Origin: Paenibacillus sp. P25
GTDB taxonomy: Bacteria; Bacillota; Bacilli; Paenibacillales; NBRC-103111
Length of the DNA: 64,000 nt
Reading direction: 5' to 3'
Assembly: GCA_024704175.1 (NCBI GenBank)
Contig: CP085629.1
Location: 310,001-374,000 of the forward strand
Shown here: one piece after another, positions 1 through 10,584 of the stretch
Numbering within the stretch: the first letter of the stretch is position 1
How the letters are laid out: the number at the start of each line of letters is the position of its first letter
Translations under genes and position numbers: made by a program
Notes under the pieces: model-generated
What the model saw: only the letters and a program-made list of their open reading frames with translations
What the model was told of the DNA's origin: nothing
Database searches by the model: none

Positions 1-999
1 TCTGCGGGTGTAGAGAATCTGCTGAATCCCCCGTATGACGCAGGTAAATTGAAGGACTTATGGCCGCAACCTCTCTGGGAGCACTGGTTATCGCTGGACG
101 GCAAACAATTGGTTGGCTTGCCGTGGGATATGGGCCCGACAATGACCTTCTATCGCGCAGACATTCTCGAGGAGAACGGCTTCCCGAGCGATCCGAAGGA
201 GCTGGCCACCTTTATGTCCAACCCGGAACAATTCTTTGATATGGCGCAGGCGTTAAAGGCGAAGGGCGTGTATCTGCTCGAATTCAACAAAACGATTATG
301 GATTTCTATACCGGCGGCGAGGGCTTTTTTGATCGCAATCTGAACTTTATCCGCAATACCGACAAGTATGTAGAAGGCCTGAAGCTTGCCCAGAAGGTGA
401 AGCAATTGGGGCTTGCGCTTAACAACAGCGCGTTCTGGAGCGATCCGGGCAAACAAGCGGTAGCATCCGGCAAACTTGCGATGGTTTATTACGCCAACTG
501 GATCAGGGACGCGATTAAAGATGCGGCGCCGGATGCGGTCGGCAAATGGAGAATGACTCATCTGCCGTTAGGCCAGATGGTTTCTGGCTCAGGATCGACG
601 TTGTCCATCCTGTCGCAAAGCAAAAACAAGGAGCTCGCTTGGGAATTCGTCAAGTTCCTGCTGGCAACAGACGAAGGTCAGAAGGCTTGGGTAGAAGGCG
701 GCAATACCCCGGGATACAAGAAGGCATGGTCGTTCCCTGCATACAAGAATTTCACGACTCCGCTGACAGGTGACCAGAAAATAAATGAAATTCAGTCGGA
801 AGCGATGGAGAAAAGTAAAGCTACGTATATCACGACTCCGCTTGACGCAAAAGCAAATGAGATCTGGAATAAAGGCATCGACGAAGCGATTGAGAAGAAC
901 AAGGATCCGAAAGCGGCCATTCAACAAATCGCCGATGACATCGAAAGAGCCGTTAAGGCTGACAAAGACAATCTGAAAGCCGATTACGGCATCAAGTAA
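1..999 (+). CDS. ABC sugar transporter solute-binding protein, C-terminal part
   Basis: The frame is open from the first base, so the gene is cut by the window edge. The visible 333 residues look like the C-terminal two thirds of a family-1 extracellular solute-binding protein: a substrate-pocket stretch with GLPWDMGPT, a hinge region, and the closing LAWEFVKFLLATDEGQKAW segment typical of maltose/multiple-sugar binding lipoproteins. A TTG at 49 is inside the frame and is not the real start. It would capture a sugar outside the membrane and deliver it to a permease pair that must lie upstream. The substrate cannot be read from the sequence. It belongs to the preceding operon, since a long gap and a possible promoter separate it from the next gene. 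Confidence 0.88.
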   Translation, partial: SAGVENLLNPPYDAGKLKDLWPQPLWEHWLSLDGKQLVGLPWDMGPTMTFYRADILEENGFPSDPKELATFMSNPEQFFDMAQALKAKGVYLLEFNKTIMDFYTGGEGFFDRNLNFIRNTDKYVEGLKLAQKVKQLGLALNNSAFWSDPGKQAVASGKLAMVYYANWIRDAIKDAAPDAVGKWRMTHLPLGQMVSGSGSTLSILSQSKNKELAWEFVKFLLATDEGQKAWVEGGNTPGYKKAWSFPAYKNFTTPLTGDQKINEIQSEAMEKSKATYITTPLDAKANEIWNKGIDEAIEKNKDPKAAIQQIADDIERAVKADKDNLKADYGIK

Positions 1000-1025
1000 C
1001 ATCAGCTTGTTGAACCGATCCGATT

Positions 1026-1061
1026 GAGAGGGGGACGCCATGAAGGGCGGCCCCCTATCTC
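1026..1061 (+). terminator. Hairpin after the first binding-protein gene
   Basis: GAGAGGGGGACGCC pairs imperfectly with GGCGGCCCCCTATCTC around an ATGAAG loop, 26 bases after the stop codon. It is GC-rich and stable-looking, but no T-run follows, so it may be an RNA-end-protecting hairpin and not an intrinsic terminator. Confidence 0.4.
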
Positions 1062-1262
1062 ATGCCGGCGCTACCCGGGACAAAACCGGTTTAATAGTGT
1101 TGGAGGGATAGCCGTCCGTATACCGGTACCGGGTGCCTGTGCCCGGGGGCACAACAGAAGCGGCCGTCAGTAGAAATTCGGCTCCGAAATATTGAATTTC
1201 TACATGATTTTTAGATGACTTTTTGAAGTATTATTACAAGCGGCATATCGTTACAATCAAAT

Positions 1263-1276
1263 TGTCACCGCTTACA
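1263..1276 (+). promoter_or_regulatory. Candidate catabolite-responsive element (cre)
   Basis: TGTCACCGCTTACA matches the CcpA consensus TGWAANCGNTNWCA at 13 of 14 positions. It sits 57 bases before the GH42 start, in the gap that follows the binding-protein gene. Carbon catabolite repression of a beta-galactosidase operon would be expected in Bacillales. The match is seen directly; the function is inferred. Confidence 0.55.
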
Positions 1277-1332
1277 TCAAGCGTCCAATGAATGAAACCG
1301 TGCTTAGCTCAGCAATCAGCGGGAGGTCGCTT

Positions 1333-3326
1333 ATGATAAAAATGGGTGTAGATTATTATCCGGAGCACTGGGAGCGCGCCATGTGGGCTCGAGATGCGGA
1401 GCTGATGCGGCAGACGGGAGTTCGTCTGGTTCGGTTAGCCGAATTTGCCTGGTCGCGTCTGGAGCCGGAGGAAGGACGGTACGATTTCGCCTGGTTGGAC
1501 GATGCGATAGACGTTTTCTATGAGCGCGGCATCGAGGTCGTGATCGGAACTCCGACCAACACGCCGCCGAATTGGCTGGTGGAGCGCTATCCTGACGTGC
1601 TTCCCGTCGATGCCCTGCTGCATCCCCGATATCCCGGTGTGCGCGGACACCGTTGCTATAACAGTCCTTCCATGCGTCTGTACTCGGAGAAAATCGTGGA
1701 TAACCTTGCCTCGCATTATTCAAAGCATCCCGCTGTAACCGGATGGCAGATCGATAACGAATTTGCTCTGAACGAGTGTCATTGCGATCATTGCAGCGAG
1801 CGGTTCCGGGAATGGCTTTCGCACAAGTACGGATCTTTGGAGGCTCTTAACCGCGCCTGGGGTACCGTCGTCTGGAGCGGGGAGTACAGCAGTTGGTCGC
1901 AAATCAAGCCCCCGCTGGGCGGCTCCGCCTTCAAAAACCCGTCTTATTTACTGGACTGGAAAAGGTTCGAAACAGATTCCGTCGTCCGGTTCCAGCAACT
2001 GCAAGTGAATCTTTTGCGGAAGCGGTGTCCGGGCCATTTCGTGACCCATAATATTTGGAGCTACCCGATGTCCCTTGACTATTACAAGCTCTGCGACTCG
2101 CTCGACTTTGCCTCCCTTGATTATTATCCGAATACAAATCCGGAAAAATCCGATACGAGCGGATACGGCGGGGCGCTGACGCTCGACTTAACCCGGGGGA
2201 TTAAACGGGCCAACTTCTGGATCATGGAAACGATCAGCGGTCCGCCCGGCTGTTGGTTCCCGATGTGGCGGACACCGCGCGCCCGGGGTTTATTCGGGGG
2301 TTCGCCTGGCAGTGCATCTCGCGCGGTGCCGATGCGCTCGTCCATTTCCGGTGGAGAAGTGCTCCTGTCGGCGCCGAGCAATTCTGGCATGGCTTGATCG
2401 ACCACAGTAACGTTCCGGGCCGCCGGTTCGAGGAGTACGGCAAGCTGTGCGGGGAAGTGAACCGTCTCTCTCCGCCGCTGACAGGTTCGGAGGTGCATGG
2501 TGAAGCGGCCATTCTCCATTCGCACGATCAATACAATGCGCTTCAGATTCAGCCCCAGGCGGAGGGAATGGATTATTTCGACAATCTGAAGCTGTATCAC
2601 CGCGCATTGACCAAGCTGGGCGTTCAGACCGATGTGGTGAATATGACAGCGGATTTAAGCGGATATCGGCTAATCGTCGCCCCTTCTCTCTATTTGCTGG
2701 ATGAATGGGTGGCAGGCCATTTGGAGGATTGTGTCCGGAACGGGGCCACCTTGATTGTAACGAATCGCACGGGCGTTAAAAACACGAACAACGTTTGCCG
2801 GATGGAGCCGCTGCCCGGGCTTCTGGCCGAAGCGGCTGGAGTGTACGTATCGGAGTACGACCCGATCGGCAAAGACGTTCACACGATTCGGGCAAAGAAT
2901 GGGAAGACCTACACATGCACGCAATGGTGCGATATTTTGGAGCTTTCCGGCGCGGAACCGATCGCTTGGTACGAAGACGATTTCTTCGCCGGCCAACCGG
3001 CCTCTGCCGTTCATTCTCTTGGAAACGGCAAGGTGTATTATTTGGGGACGGTTGCCGAGGAAAGCTTTTATTTGGACCTTTTCCGGGAGGCCGTCGCCGA
3101 AGCGGGTGCGAGCCTGTTCCCTGATCTGCCGGAGGGCGTTCAAATCTCGGTTCGCAAGAAGAGAGGGAAGCGATACTTGTTCCTATTGAATCTGTCGCGG
3201 AAGCGGCAAACTGTAACGCTCGGTCAAGCTTATCCAAGTCTTCTCAGCGAGAGACGGATCGGACCCAAGCTGGACATGGAGCCTTACGCCGTAGAGATTG
3301 TCGAGCTTGCCGAAACCGGCCGCTAG
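1333..3326 (+). CDS. GH42 beta-galactosidase, frameshifted
   Basis: Hydrolyses terminal beta-galactosyl residues, probably from imported oligosaccharides, since no signal peptide is seen. The start ATG at 1333 follows GGGAGG at good spacing; an in-frame ATG at 1288 lacks one. The N-terminal barrel begins VDYYPEHW. The acid/base is Glu143 in WQIDNE and the nucleophile is Glu299 in FWIMET. The zinc-type Cys cluster of GH42 is visible (RCYNSP, then ECHCDHC). The C-terminal part holds the trimerisation and beta domains. The frame changes near 2278-2284, inside a CGCGCGC tract, where two surplus bases would explain the break; both sides are good GH42 sequence (TPR then PGFIRG). Total length about 660 residues is normal. 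First gene of a run that continues into the esterase and GH3 genes. Confidence 0.9.
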
Positions 3327-3403
3327 ATCAAGTACATCGGACTCATCCTGGGGATGCGGCGGCGGCTGTCGAATGCCATGAAAACAATTGGGGGCGCATA
3401 CAC

Positions 3404-4537
3404 ATGTGGAGTTCATATGCTTCAGCGACGGCGCTATCAACGGCCAATAATTATATTATGAAAAGCGATACCAGTTTTACGCAAACGTACAGAGCTTACA
3501 TCAAGACGACTGAATACGGGAAAATGGAGCTGAAATTCTGGTGCAGCAACCAGGTGGATTCCACATGGGCAGACGGCTCCGAATCGAGAGCCAATCTGCC
3601 GGGAGGATTGTGGATGATCGAGGCGGCTTACATCGCTGACGGCGGGAGGCTGCCCGACGGAAGCGTTGTAGAGGGCACTCAAATCCCGGTAACCTTCGAT
3701 TCGTCCATGTCCAGGACGGTTTTACCGGGAGAAACGTTCTGGAGCGATGCCGCCGAGATCGCGATTCCGGAGGGGCATTACTTGGCATTTTCGTGGACGA
3801 TCACGGTATGGAATGCAGGCGACAGCTTCCCCTACAATACGGAAAATCCATTGGTGTCTGCCTACGATGTGCTCGGGTATGCCGCCGCTCAAACGTCGGC
3901 GGGTGGTTTCCGAAAATCCGCAAACGCTCTGGTTCTGCCGGATTTCATAGGGTGCAAACGAAAGGAAGCAAGACGCCTAGCGTTCTTTGGCGATTCCATC
4001 ACCCAAGGCGTACGAACGCGACCGGACACTTATGAATACTGGGTTGCCCGCATTGCGGAAAAGCTTGCCCCTGTACACAGCGTATGGAACATCGGTTCGG
4101 GCTGGGCGCGAGCCTACGATGCCGCAAGCGATGGAGCTTGGTTACATAAAGCCAAGCACAACGATGAGGTTGTCGTAGCACTCGGGGTCAACGATATAGG
4201 TACAGCCGGACGAAGCGCCTCCCAAGTGCTGGAGGATTTGCAAACGATCGTCGCCAAGCTTAAAGGCGACCGGGCCGGTATCTCGGTGATCCTTTGTACC
4301 GTGCCCACGTTCAATTTCTCCGGCTCCCAGGAGCTTACCTGGAGGCAGGTGAATCAGGTGATAAGAAGCCATGGCATCGCCGGTGTTGATCGGGTATTCG
4401 ATATAGCGAAAGTGCTCTCTCAAGCCGCTCCTCGCGATAACCTGCTTATGCCGGAATATATGTCCGAAGGAGACGATCCGCACCCTAATGGAAAAGCGGG
4501 TTCAGCTATTGCCGACGCATTCTTACGCTGGTACTGA
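3404..4537 (+). CDS. SGNH/GDSL-family hydrolase (probable carbohydrate esterase)
   Basis: A 377-residue protein with an N-terminal beta-rich accessory region of about 185 residues and a C-terminal SGNH hydrolase domain. Visible motifs are FFGDSITQG (nucleophile Ser198), GVNDIG (block III Asn) and DDPHPNG (Asp357/His360). No signal peptide is seen, so it is likely cytoplasmic. The family removes acetyl or other acyl groups from sugars; this neighbourhood of glycosidases suggests deacetylation of xyloglucan or pectin oligosaccharides, but that is inference. A GGGGGC stretch lies before the ATG. It follows GH42 by 77 bases and precedes the kinase-fold gene by 54, consistent with one operon. Confidence 0.8.
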   Translation: MWSSYASATALSTANNYIMKSDTSFTQTYRAYIKTTEYGKMELKFWCSNQVDSTWADGSESRANLPGGLWMIEAAYIADGGRLPDGSVVEGTQIPVTFDSSMSRTVLPGETFWSDAAEIAIPEGHYLAFSWTITVWNAGDSFPYNTENPLVSAYDVLGYAAAQTSAGGFRKSANALVLPDFIGCKRKEARRLAFFGDSITQGVRTRPDTYEYWVARIAEKLAPVHSVWNIGSGWARAYDAASDGAWLHKAKHNDEVVVALGVNDIGTAGRSASQVLEDLQTIVAKLKGDRAGISVILCTVPTFNFSGSQELTWRQVNQVIRSHGIAGVDRVFDIAKVLSQAAPRDNLLMPEYMSEGDDPHPNGKAGSAIADAFLRWY

Positions 4538-4591
4538 GAGGCAAAGCCGCAAAGAACGACAACCCGGGTGCGCTGATTATATTTTATATTT

Positions 4592-5578
4592 ATGGAAGAT
4601 GTGAACGGTAATATGGAAAGTAATGTTAAACCCAAGCTGATAGGCGGCGATATGGAACGAATAATTCATCAAGCGTTCGGAATACGGGTCGTCGAAACGA
4701 AAGAATTATCGGATGGGTGGGCAAACAGCGCATACACGATCGTCACAAGCGACGGCCGCAGCGTTATCCTAAAAGTGGCGCCGTTCAAGGGAACAAAATT
4801 GATGCGATATGAGGCAAACTTGATGCGCACGGAAGTCGAGGCGCTTCGCTTGTTCGGAGGCGGCGGCACGCCGCCTGTGCCCAAGGTGTTCGCGTACGAC
4901 GACACATGCTCCTTGATCGATGCGGAGTACTTTATTATGGAGCGTCTTCCGGGGGTCCCTTACAACCAAATCAAAGAGACGCTATCTCGGGAAGTGAAGG
5001 ATGCGATCGAATTTGAGCTGGGCGCTTACAGCCGGTTGATCAATGGAGTGCCGGGGGAAAAATTCGGATATTTCCTGCAGCAAGAATCGTGGAACGATTT
5101 CTGGCCGGAAGCCTTTCAAGGGATGATCCGGGGCGTGCTGGCTGATGGCAGAGATGCTGGGGTCGAGTCGCCTGCCGGCGATGCGGTAATCGAAATGGAA
5201 ATCGAACGGCATCTGGATGCTTTGCGGGAAGTCGATCAGCCCCGTTTCGTGCATTGGGATTTATGGGATGGAAATGTGTTCGTCGAGCACGGAAAAATAA
5301 CGGGGTTGATCGATTTCGAAAGAGCGCTTTGGGGCGATCCGCTGATGGAGGTTTATTTCGGCCGCTTCAACCGGTCCGAAGGGTTCTCGCGGGGCTATGG
5401 GCTGGCTATCGCAACCCAAAACCAGCAACGGCGCAGGGTGATGTACGATTTTTATCTGGATTTGATCTTATGGATTGAATGTACCTTCCGGCAATATGAA
5501 AATAAAGACCATTGGAATTGGGCCCGCAACAACCTTGCGGAGGGCTGGGATCGTCTCCTCGCGATCGGCCGAAATTAA
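4592..5578 (+). CDS. Phosphotransferase-fold (APH-like) small-molecule kinase
   Basis: A 328-residue protein of the aminoglycoside phosphotransferase/choline-kinase-like fold. It has an N-lobe with VILKVAP (ATP-binding lysine), a hinge near YFIMERLPG, the catalytic HWDLWDGN loop (His221, Asp223) and the metal-binding IDFERALWGDP motif. The start is uncertain: ATGs at 4592, 4613 and 4652 are in frame, and only the last has a ribosome-site-like AGGCGG. Set between an esterase and a GH3 gene, it is more likely a sugar or metabolite kinase than a resistance gene. That is an inference from position only; the substrate is unknown. Confidence 0.75.
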   Translation: MEDVNGNMESNVKPKLIGGDMERIIHQAFGIRVVETKELSDGWANSAYTIVTSDGRSVILKVAPFKGTKLMRYEANLMRTEVEALRLFGGGGTPPVPKVFAYDDTCSLIDAEYFIMERLPGVPYNQIKETLSREVKDAIEFELGAYSRLINGVPGEKFGYFLQQESWNDFWPEAFQGMIRGVLADGRDAGVESPAGDAVIEMEIERHLDALREVDQPRFVHWDLWDGNVFVEHGKITGLIDFERALWGDPLMEVYFGRFNRSEGFSRGYGLAIATQNQQRRRVMYDFYLDLILWIECTFRQYENKDHWNWARNNLAEGWDRLLAIGRN

Positions 5579-5622
5579 TCGGTCGCTTGAGAAGGACATA
5601 ATTTAAAATGGAGGTTTGGCGA

Positions 5623-8434
5623 ATGACAAATGTTAAGAGAGAAGCTTTACCGTTTCAGAATCATGATCTGGCAATCGAAGACCGCGTTGCCGATCTCGTG
5701 ACCCGATTCACCCTTGAAGAGAAAATTGGGCTCATGTGCCAATATCAACCTGCAGTTGAGAGGCTGGGGGTGAAACCATACAAGCACGGTACCGAAGCCG
5801 CCCACGGCATCGCTTGGCTCGGGGAGGCGACCTCCTTTCCGCAGCCGATCGGCCTTGCCTGCACTTGGAACCAGGAGCCGCTGGAGCGGATCGGTTCTGT
5901 GATCGGCGACGAGGCCAGAGTGTTTTATCAGCGGGATCCCGCGCTCAACGGTCTGACGCTATGGGCACCGACGGTCGATATGGAGCGGGATCCGCGGTGG
6001 GGCCGGACGGAGGAGGCATACGGGGAAGACCCGCACTTAACGGGCGAGCTCACAGCCGCGCTCGTCAGGGGCATTCAGGGCCCGCATCCCGTTTACCGCA
6101 AAGCGATTGCGACCTTGAAGCATTTTCTCGGCAACAACAACGAGAAGGATCGGGGGCACTGCTCTGCCAGCATCGACCCGCGCAATATGCGGGAATATTA
6201 TTTGAAAGCGTTTGAGCCGGCCTTCCGGGATGGGGGGCTCTGTCGATGATGACCGCGTATAACTCCATAAACGGTACGCCCGCCATTCTCCACCCCGATG
6301 TGCTCCGGGTCGTCAAGGGCGAGTGGGAGATGAACGGCTTTATCGTCAGCGATGCGGGAGATCTGATCGGCCTCGTGAAGGATCACCATTATTTCGAGAC
6401 GTATAAAGAAGCTGTCGTGGCGTCGATCAAGAGCGGTATTGACAGCATTACGGACGATGCCGAGATTACCTGCGCCGCCATACGGGAGGCGATCGCCGAA
6501 GGGCTGTTGGAGGAGGGGACCTGGACCGGGCTTTGACCAATACGTTCCGGGTGCGCTTCCTGCTCGGCGAATTCGATCCGGACGAGCGCAATCCGTATGC
6601 CGGCATGCCGGATGACACGGTTTGCAAGCCGGAGCATGCGGCTCTTTCCCTGGAAGCGCCCGCGAATCCGTCGTACTGCTCAAGAACAAGCATCAGATGC
6701 TTCCCCTAGACCGGGACACCGTGAAGCGAGTCGCCGTGATTGGGCCGCTCGGAGATGCGGTTTACCGCGATTGGTATTCCGGCAGCCTATCCTTATAAGG
6801 TCACACCGCTGCAAGGCATTCGGGCGAAAATGAATAAAGGCTCCGTCGTCTTCGCCGACGGGTGCGACCGTGTGCGCCTTCGCTCTTCCGTAACGGGAAA
6901 ATATGTAGGGATTTCACCGGACGAGAACCACGCATTGAAGGCGGACCGGACGGCGACCGATTCTGCCGAGACGTTCTTGCTTACCGACTGGGGCTTCGGG
7001 AGCGTCACACTGAAGGCGCTGTCGAACGGCAAATATGTGACGACCGACGACACGACCGTTACCGCTTCGGCTGAAGACATCTGGGGCTGGTTCGTCAAGG
7101 AAGTGTTTCAACCTGTCGAGGGACCGGACGGGACGATGTCGCTCGCGAGCTGGAACGGGAGCCCGGTGTCGCTGCCCGGCGATGAAGGCGGAGCTTTGCG
7201 CAAGGAGGTTGTCAAGGACGGTTTGAAGGAGGCGGTTGCGGCGGCTGAAGCGTCGGATGCGGCGATTGTTATCGTCGGAAACCACCCGCTGATCAACGGG
7301 AAGGAAGAGGTCGACCGCCCGGACTTGACGCTGGCCGCTTCCCAGGAGAGGCTGATTCGGGAGGTATACAAGGTCAATCCCAACACGATTGTCGTCGTCA
7401 TCGGCAACTACCCGTTTGCCCTGAACTGGGTCGATAAGCACATTCCGGCCGTCTTGTATTCCTCGCATGCGGGGCAGGAGCTTGGGAACGCCTTGGCGGA
7501 TGTATTATTCGGCGATTATAACCCGGCGGGGCGCCTCAATATGACCTGGTATCGCTCCGTAGAGCAGCTGCCCGACATCATGGATTATGATATTCGGAAA
7601 GGGAAGCGCACTTATCAATATTTTGATGGAGAGCCGCTGTATCCGTTCGGTTACGGATTGTCGTACACGACCTTCCGTTATGATGAGCTGAAAGTGAGTC
7701 CGGAGCGCGTGGGTTCTCGCGAGGACATCTCGATCAGCGTTCGGGTTGAAAATGCGGGCGATAGGGTCGGAGACGAGGTCGTCCAGTTGTATGTGCGTGC
7801 TGATTCGTCCCGCGTCGAGAGGCCGCTCAAAGAGCTGAAGGGCTTCCTGCGCATCCGCCTGGAGCCCGGAGAGAAGCGGACCGTCCGCTTTACGGTGCCG
7901 GTTTCCGAGCTGGCGTTCTGGGATGTGACCAGAGACGCCTATTGTGTCGAGTCCGGTACTTATACGCTTATGATCGGGGGCTCGGCTGGAGATATCCGCG
8001 TGCAGAAGAAGCTGGCGGTAGACGGAGATACCGTGCCTCCGCGTGATTTATTCAAGGAGACATCAGCAGTGAACTATGACGATTACGATGGCGTCTATCT
8101 GGACGAATGCCGGGAAGGCGGGAGCTGCATCCGGTTGTCGGGCGAATCAGGCTGGCTGCGTTTTGACGATGCCGATTTCCGCGGCGGGATCGGCGGCTTC
8201 GAAGCCCGCTATACGTCCGGACAGGGTGGCGGTAGTATCGAGCTTAGACTGGATGGGGTGAACGGTCCGCTTGTCGGAACGTGCTCCGTTCCAGAGACGG
8301 GAGGGCAGCAAATATGGGAGACGGTTGCCTGCAAGGTGGACGAAGCAGCGGGAGTTCGCACGGTCTATCTGTGTCTTGGCGGGGATATCGGACTGAGCCG
8401 CTTCCGTTTCCTTCCGCAAACCGGAGCTCAGTGA
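5623..8434 (+). CDS. GH3 beta-glycosidase with beta-trefoil-like insert and C-terminal CBM6-like domain, frameshifted
   Basis: A cytoplasmic-looking exo-acting glycosidase of about 935 residues. Order: GH3 barrel (KHGTEAAHG; ATLKHFLGNN; nucleophile Asp in IVSDAGD, codon at 6351); GH3 C-terminal domain beginning SVVLLKN; an inserted beta-trefoil (fascin-like) stretch at about 6860-7150 (GKYVGISPD, GKYVTTDD); the rest of the alpha/beta sandwich (IVIVGNHPL); fibronectin-III-like domain; and a CBM6-like C-terminus (SGWLRFDDADF). The start ATG at 5623 sits 8 bases after GGAGG. Four frame breaks are needed, near 6240, 6515, 6660 and 6790, each bridging good family sequence. Likely substrates are beta-glucosides or beta-xylosides; the exact activity cannot be told. 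Confidence 0.85.
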
Positions 8435-8462
8435 TACGAGAAGAGACACCGGAATGAACGAG

Positions 8463-8745
8463 ATGAGCTTGTGAGACCGGAAGCCCGCATCCGATTGGAA
8501 TGAGGCGCTCCCGACCGGAAATGGCCGTCTTGGGGGGTGTGTTCGGAGATACCGTTCGCGAGCGCGTGCAGCTGAACGAAGACTCCGTCTGGCACGGAGG
8601 GCCCATAGGCCGGAACAAGAATTTCGGCGGAACGGCCGGCATCGCGGAGATGCTGCTGCACAGCCATGCCGGCGAACTGCATCCAGCCGCCTGCGCTTCC
8701 CAAAGCGTGGGCGACGGCTCGGTCCGGAGGGGAATAAGTTCGTAA
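8463..8745 (+). pseudogene. GH95 alpha-L-fucosidase remnant with large internal deletion
   Basis: The region opens ATG-AGC-TTG-TGA and continues in frame as DRKPASDWNEALPTGNG, the characteristic GH95 N-terminus; the TGA at 8472 falls where a Trp codon is usual. After a break in the G-run near 8535 it reads ERVQLNEDSVWHGGP, still N-terminal GH95. It then jumps at about 8611-8622 straight into NFGGTAGIAEMLLHSHAGEL, which is a C-terminal GH95 motif, followed in another frame by PALPKAW. Roughly 600-700 residues of the family are therefore missing. Nonsense codon, internal deletion and frame breaks together indicate a true decayed gene. It starts 28 bases after the GH3 stop, so it was probably the next gene of that operon. 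Confidence 0.8.
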
Positions 8746-8763
8746 ACATGCTTAAAGGGGGTG

Positions 8764-8841
8764 ATGCAAATACAAGCATCCAAAGCAACTACGGCTTTGG
8801 GGATGGTATTTTCGACAAATGGAAAGCGCCAAATTCGTTAA
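8764..8841 (+). CDS. Possible 25-residue leader ORF before the GH5 gene
   Basis: The sequence AAAGGGGGTG directly precedes ATG at 8764, followed by 25 codons and TAA at 8839, only 18 bases before the GH5 start. The peptide (MQIQASKATT...) matches no family I know. It may be a translated leader or an accident of a purine-rich stretch; listed because the ribosome site is better than chance would suggest. Confidence 0.25.
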   Translation: MQIQASKATTALGMVFSTNGKRQIR

Positions 8842-8859
8842 TCAAAGGAGTGTGTTAAC

Positions 8860-10531
8860 ATGAAATCAAAAAAATCAATTATATCTGCAGTGATGTCTGT
8901 CGTCTTGTTTGCTGTCACTTTTTGCATTCGTTCCATCGGCCTCAGCTGCAACCAACATGCAGAACTATGTCAGTGCCATGCAGCCCGGTTGGAATCTGGG
9001 CAATTCCCTGGACGCGAGAGGCCCAGATGAAACGTCTTGGGGCAATCCGGTTGTCACCCAAGAATTGATTCAACAAATTGCCGCCCAGGGCTTCAAAAGC
9101 ATCCGGATTCCCGTGACCTGGTATCCGCACACGGGACCTGCTCCGTCCTATACGGTTGATCCGGCATGGATGAGCCGGGTGCAGCAAATTGTCGACTGGT
9201 CGCTCGCAGCCGGCCTGTACGTCATGATCAACATGCACCACGACTCGGTGGAATGGGTCAACACCATGGATACGAACCATGACCAGGTCGTAGCCGAATA
9301 CACGGCGGTCTGGACGCAAATCGCCAACACTTTCAAGAACTATCCCAACAAGCTGATGTTCGAAAGCATCAACGAGCCGGTTTTCGGCAACAACCTTGAT
9401 GCAACAACGCAAATGTCGCTGCTCAATGAATTGAATACGGACTTCTTCAATACGGTGCGGGGCACCGGCGGCGGCAACGCTACCCGACCGCTTGTACTGC
9501 CTTCACTTTGGACCAATGCCGGTCAACAAAATCTGGATTCTCTTAACAGCACCATCGCCAGCCTGAATGATTCGAATATAATTGCCACCATCCACTTCTA
9601 TGGATTCTGGCCGTTCAGTGTAAACATTGCGGGCTACACCAAGTTTGGGACCGATGCGATAAACGATATCACGACTTCCCTAGATGCTGTCTACAATACA
9701 TTCGTTGCCAAAGGAATTCCGGTTGTCGTCGGCGAATATGGACTCCTCGGCTACGGCGGCGGCGCAATCGAGCTCGGCGAGATGCTCAAATTCTACGAGT
9801 ATTACCTCCAGTATGCCAAATCGAAAAACGTAACCAGTATGCTGTGGGACGACGGCGGGCAATTCAACCGCACGACCTACCAGTGGATTGATCCGGACGT
9901 ATACAATATCATCAAGCAAAGCTTGACGGGCCGTTCGTCCACCGCAGACACGGACCTGATCTTCCTGAAGAGCGGCGCAACGGTTTCTGATGCATCCCTT
10001 TCGCTGAACTTGAACGGCAACAGCTTCGTCTCGCTTAGCAACGGCACGGCCACATTGAAACCCGGCAGAGACTATACGCTGAGCGGCAGCACCTTAACCG
10101 TCAAGGCAAGCTATCTCTCCAAGCTCGCTTTAGGCGCGCTGGGCGAGAAAGCGGTATTGACCGCCAATTTCAACTCGGGACCCGCCTGGAAGATCCATGT
10201 GCGCTACTATAATACGCCGGTACTGCAAAATGCACCCGGCACCACCAGCGGCTTTGTGATTCCCACAGCCTTTAACGGCGATCAGCTGGCCACGATGGAA
10301 GCCGTATACGCTGCAGGCGGCAACGCCGGTCCGCAAAATTGGACTTCCTACAAGGAATTTGGCTATTGCTTCAAACCCGACTATACTAACAATAAAATCA
10401 CGCTGACCTCGAATTTCTTCAATGAAACGACGGACGGAACGGTGATCCTGACGTTCCACTTCTGGAGCGGGCAAATCGTCAAGTACACGATTGTAAAAAG
10501 CGGCACGAGCGTCACAGGCACTGCCCAGTAA
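8860..10531 (+). CDS. Secreted GH5 endoglucanase/xyloglucanase with CBM_X2 and CBM46 modules
   Basis: Start ATG 8860 follows AAAGGAG. The signal peptide (MKSKKSIISAVMS... to PSASA) contains a one-base frame break near 8905-8910; the mature frame then stays open to 10531. The GH5 domain begins MQPGWNLGNSLDA, with acid/base Glu in SINEP (codon 9374) and nucleophile Glu in VVVGEYG (codon 9734). It is followed by an Ig-like CBM_X2 domain (FLKSGATVSDASLSL) and a CBM46 domain near the end (KITLTSNFF, GTVILTFHFW). This GH5-CBM_X2-CBM46 order is the arrangement known for Bacillus GH5_4 enzymes acting on beta-glucan and xyloglucan. With GH74 in the same window, extracellular xyloglucan cleavage is the best inference. 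Confidence 0.92.
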
Positions 10532-10559
10532 TAGGGCAAGGCGTTCCGGCGGGGGATTT

Positions 10560-10584
10560 GCGTTCCTGTTGGAACGCTTTTTAT
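10560..10584 (+). terminator. Rho-independent terminator after GH5 gene
   Basis: GCGTTCC-TGTT-GGAACGC, a perfect 7-bp stem with a 4-base loop, followed by TTTTTAT, 28 bases after the stop codon. This ends the first catabolic block. The next 345 bases before the regulator are AT-rich and hold no gene that I can support. Confidence 0.9.

Noticed and set aside
253..561. Antisense ORFs under nearly every gene (for example minus strand under the first binding protein)
   Set aside because: They mirror high-quality sense genes, lack ribosome sites and show no family motifs.
4592..5578. Aminoglycoside resistance gene
   Set aside because: The fold matches, but the gene sits inside a sugar-catabolism operon and lacks features tying it to a known resistance subfamily.
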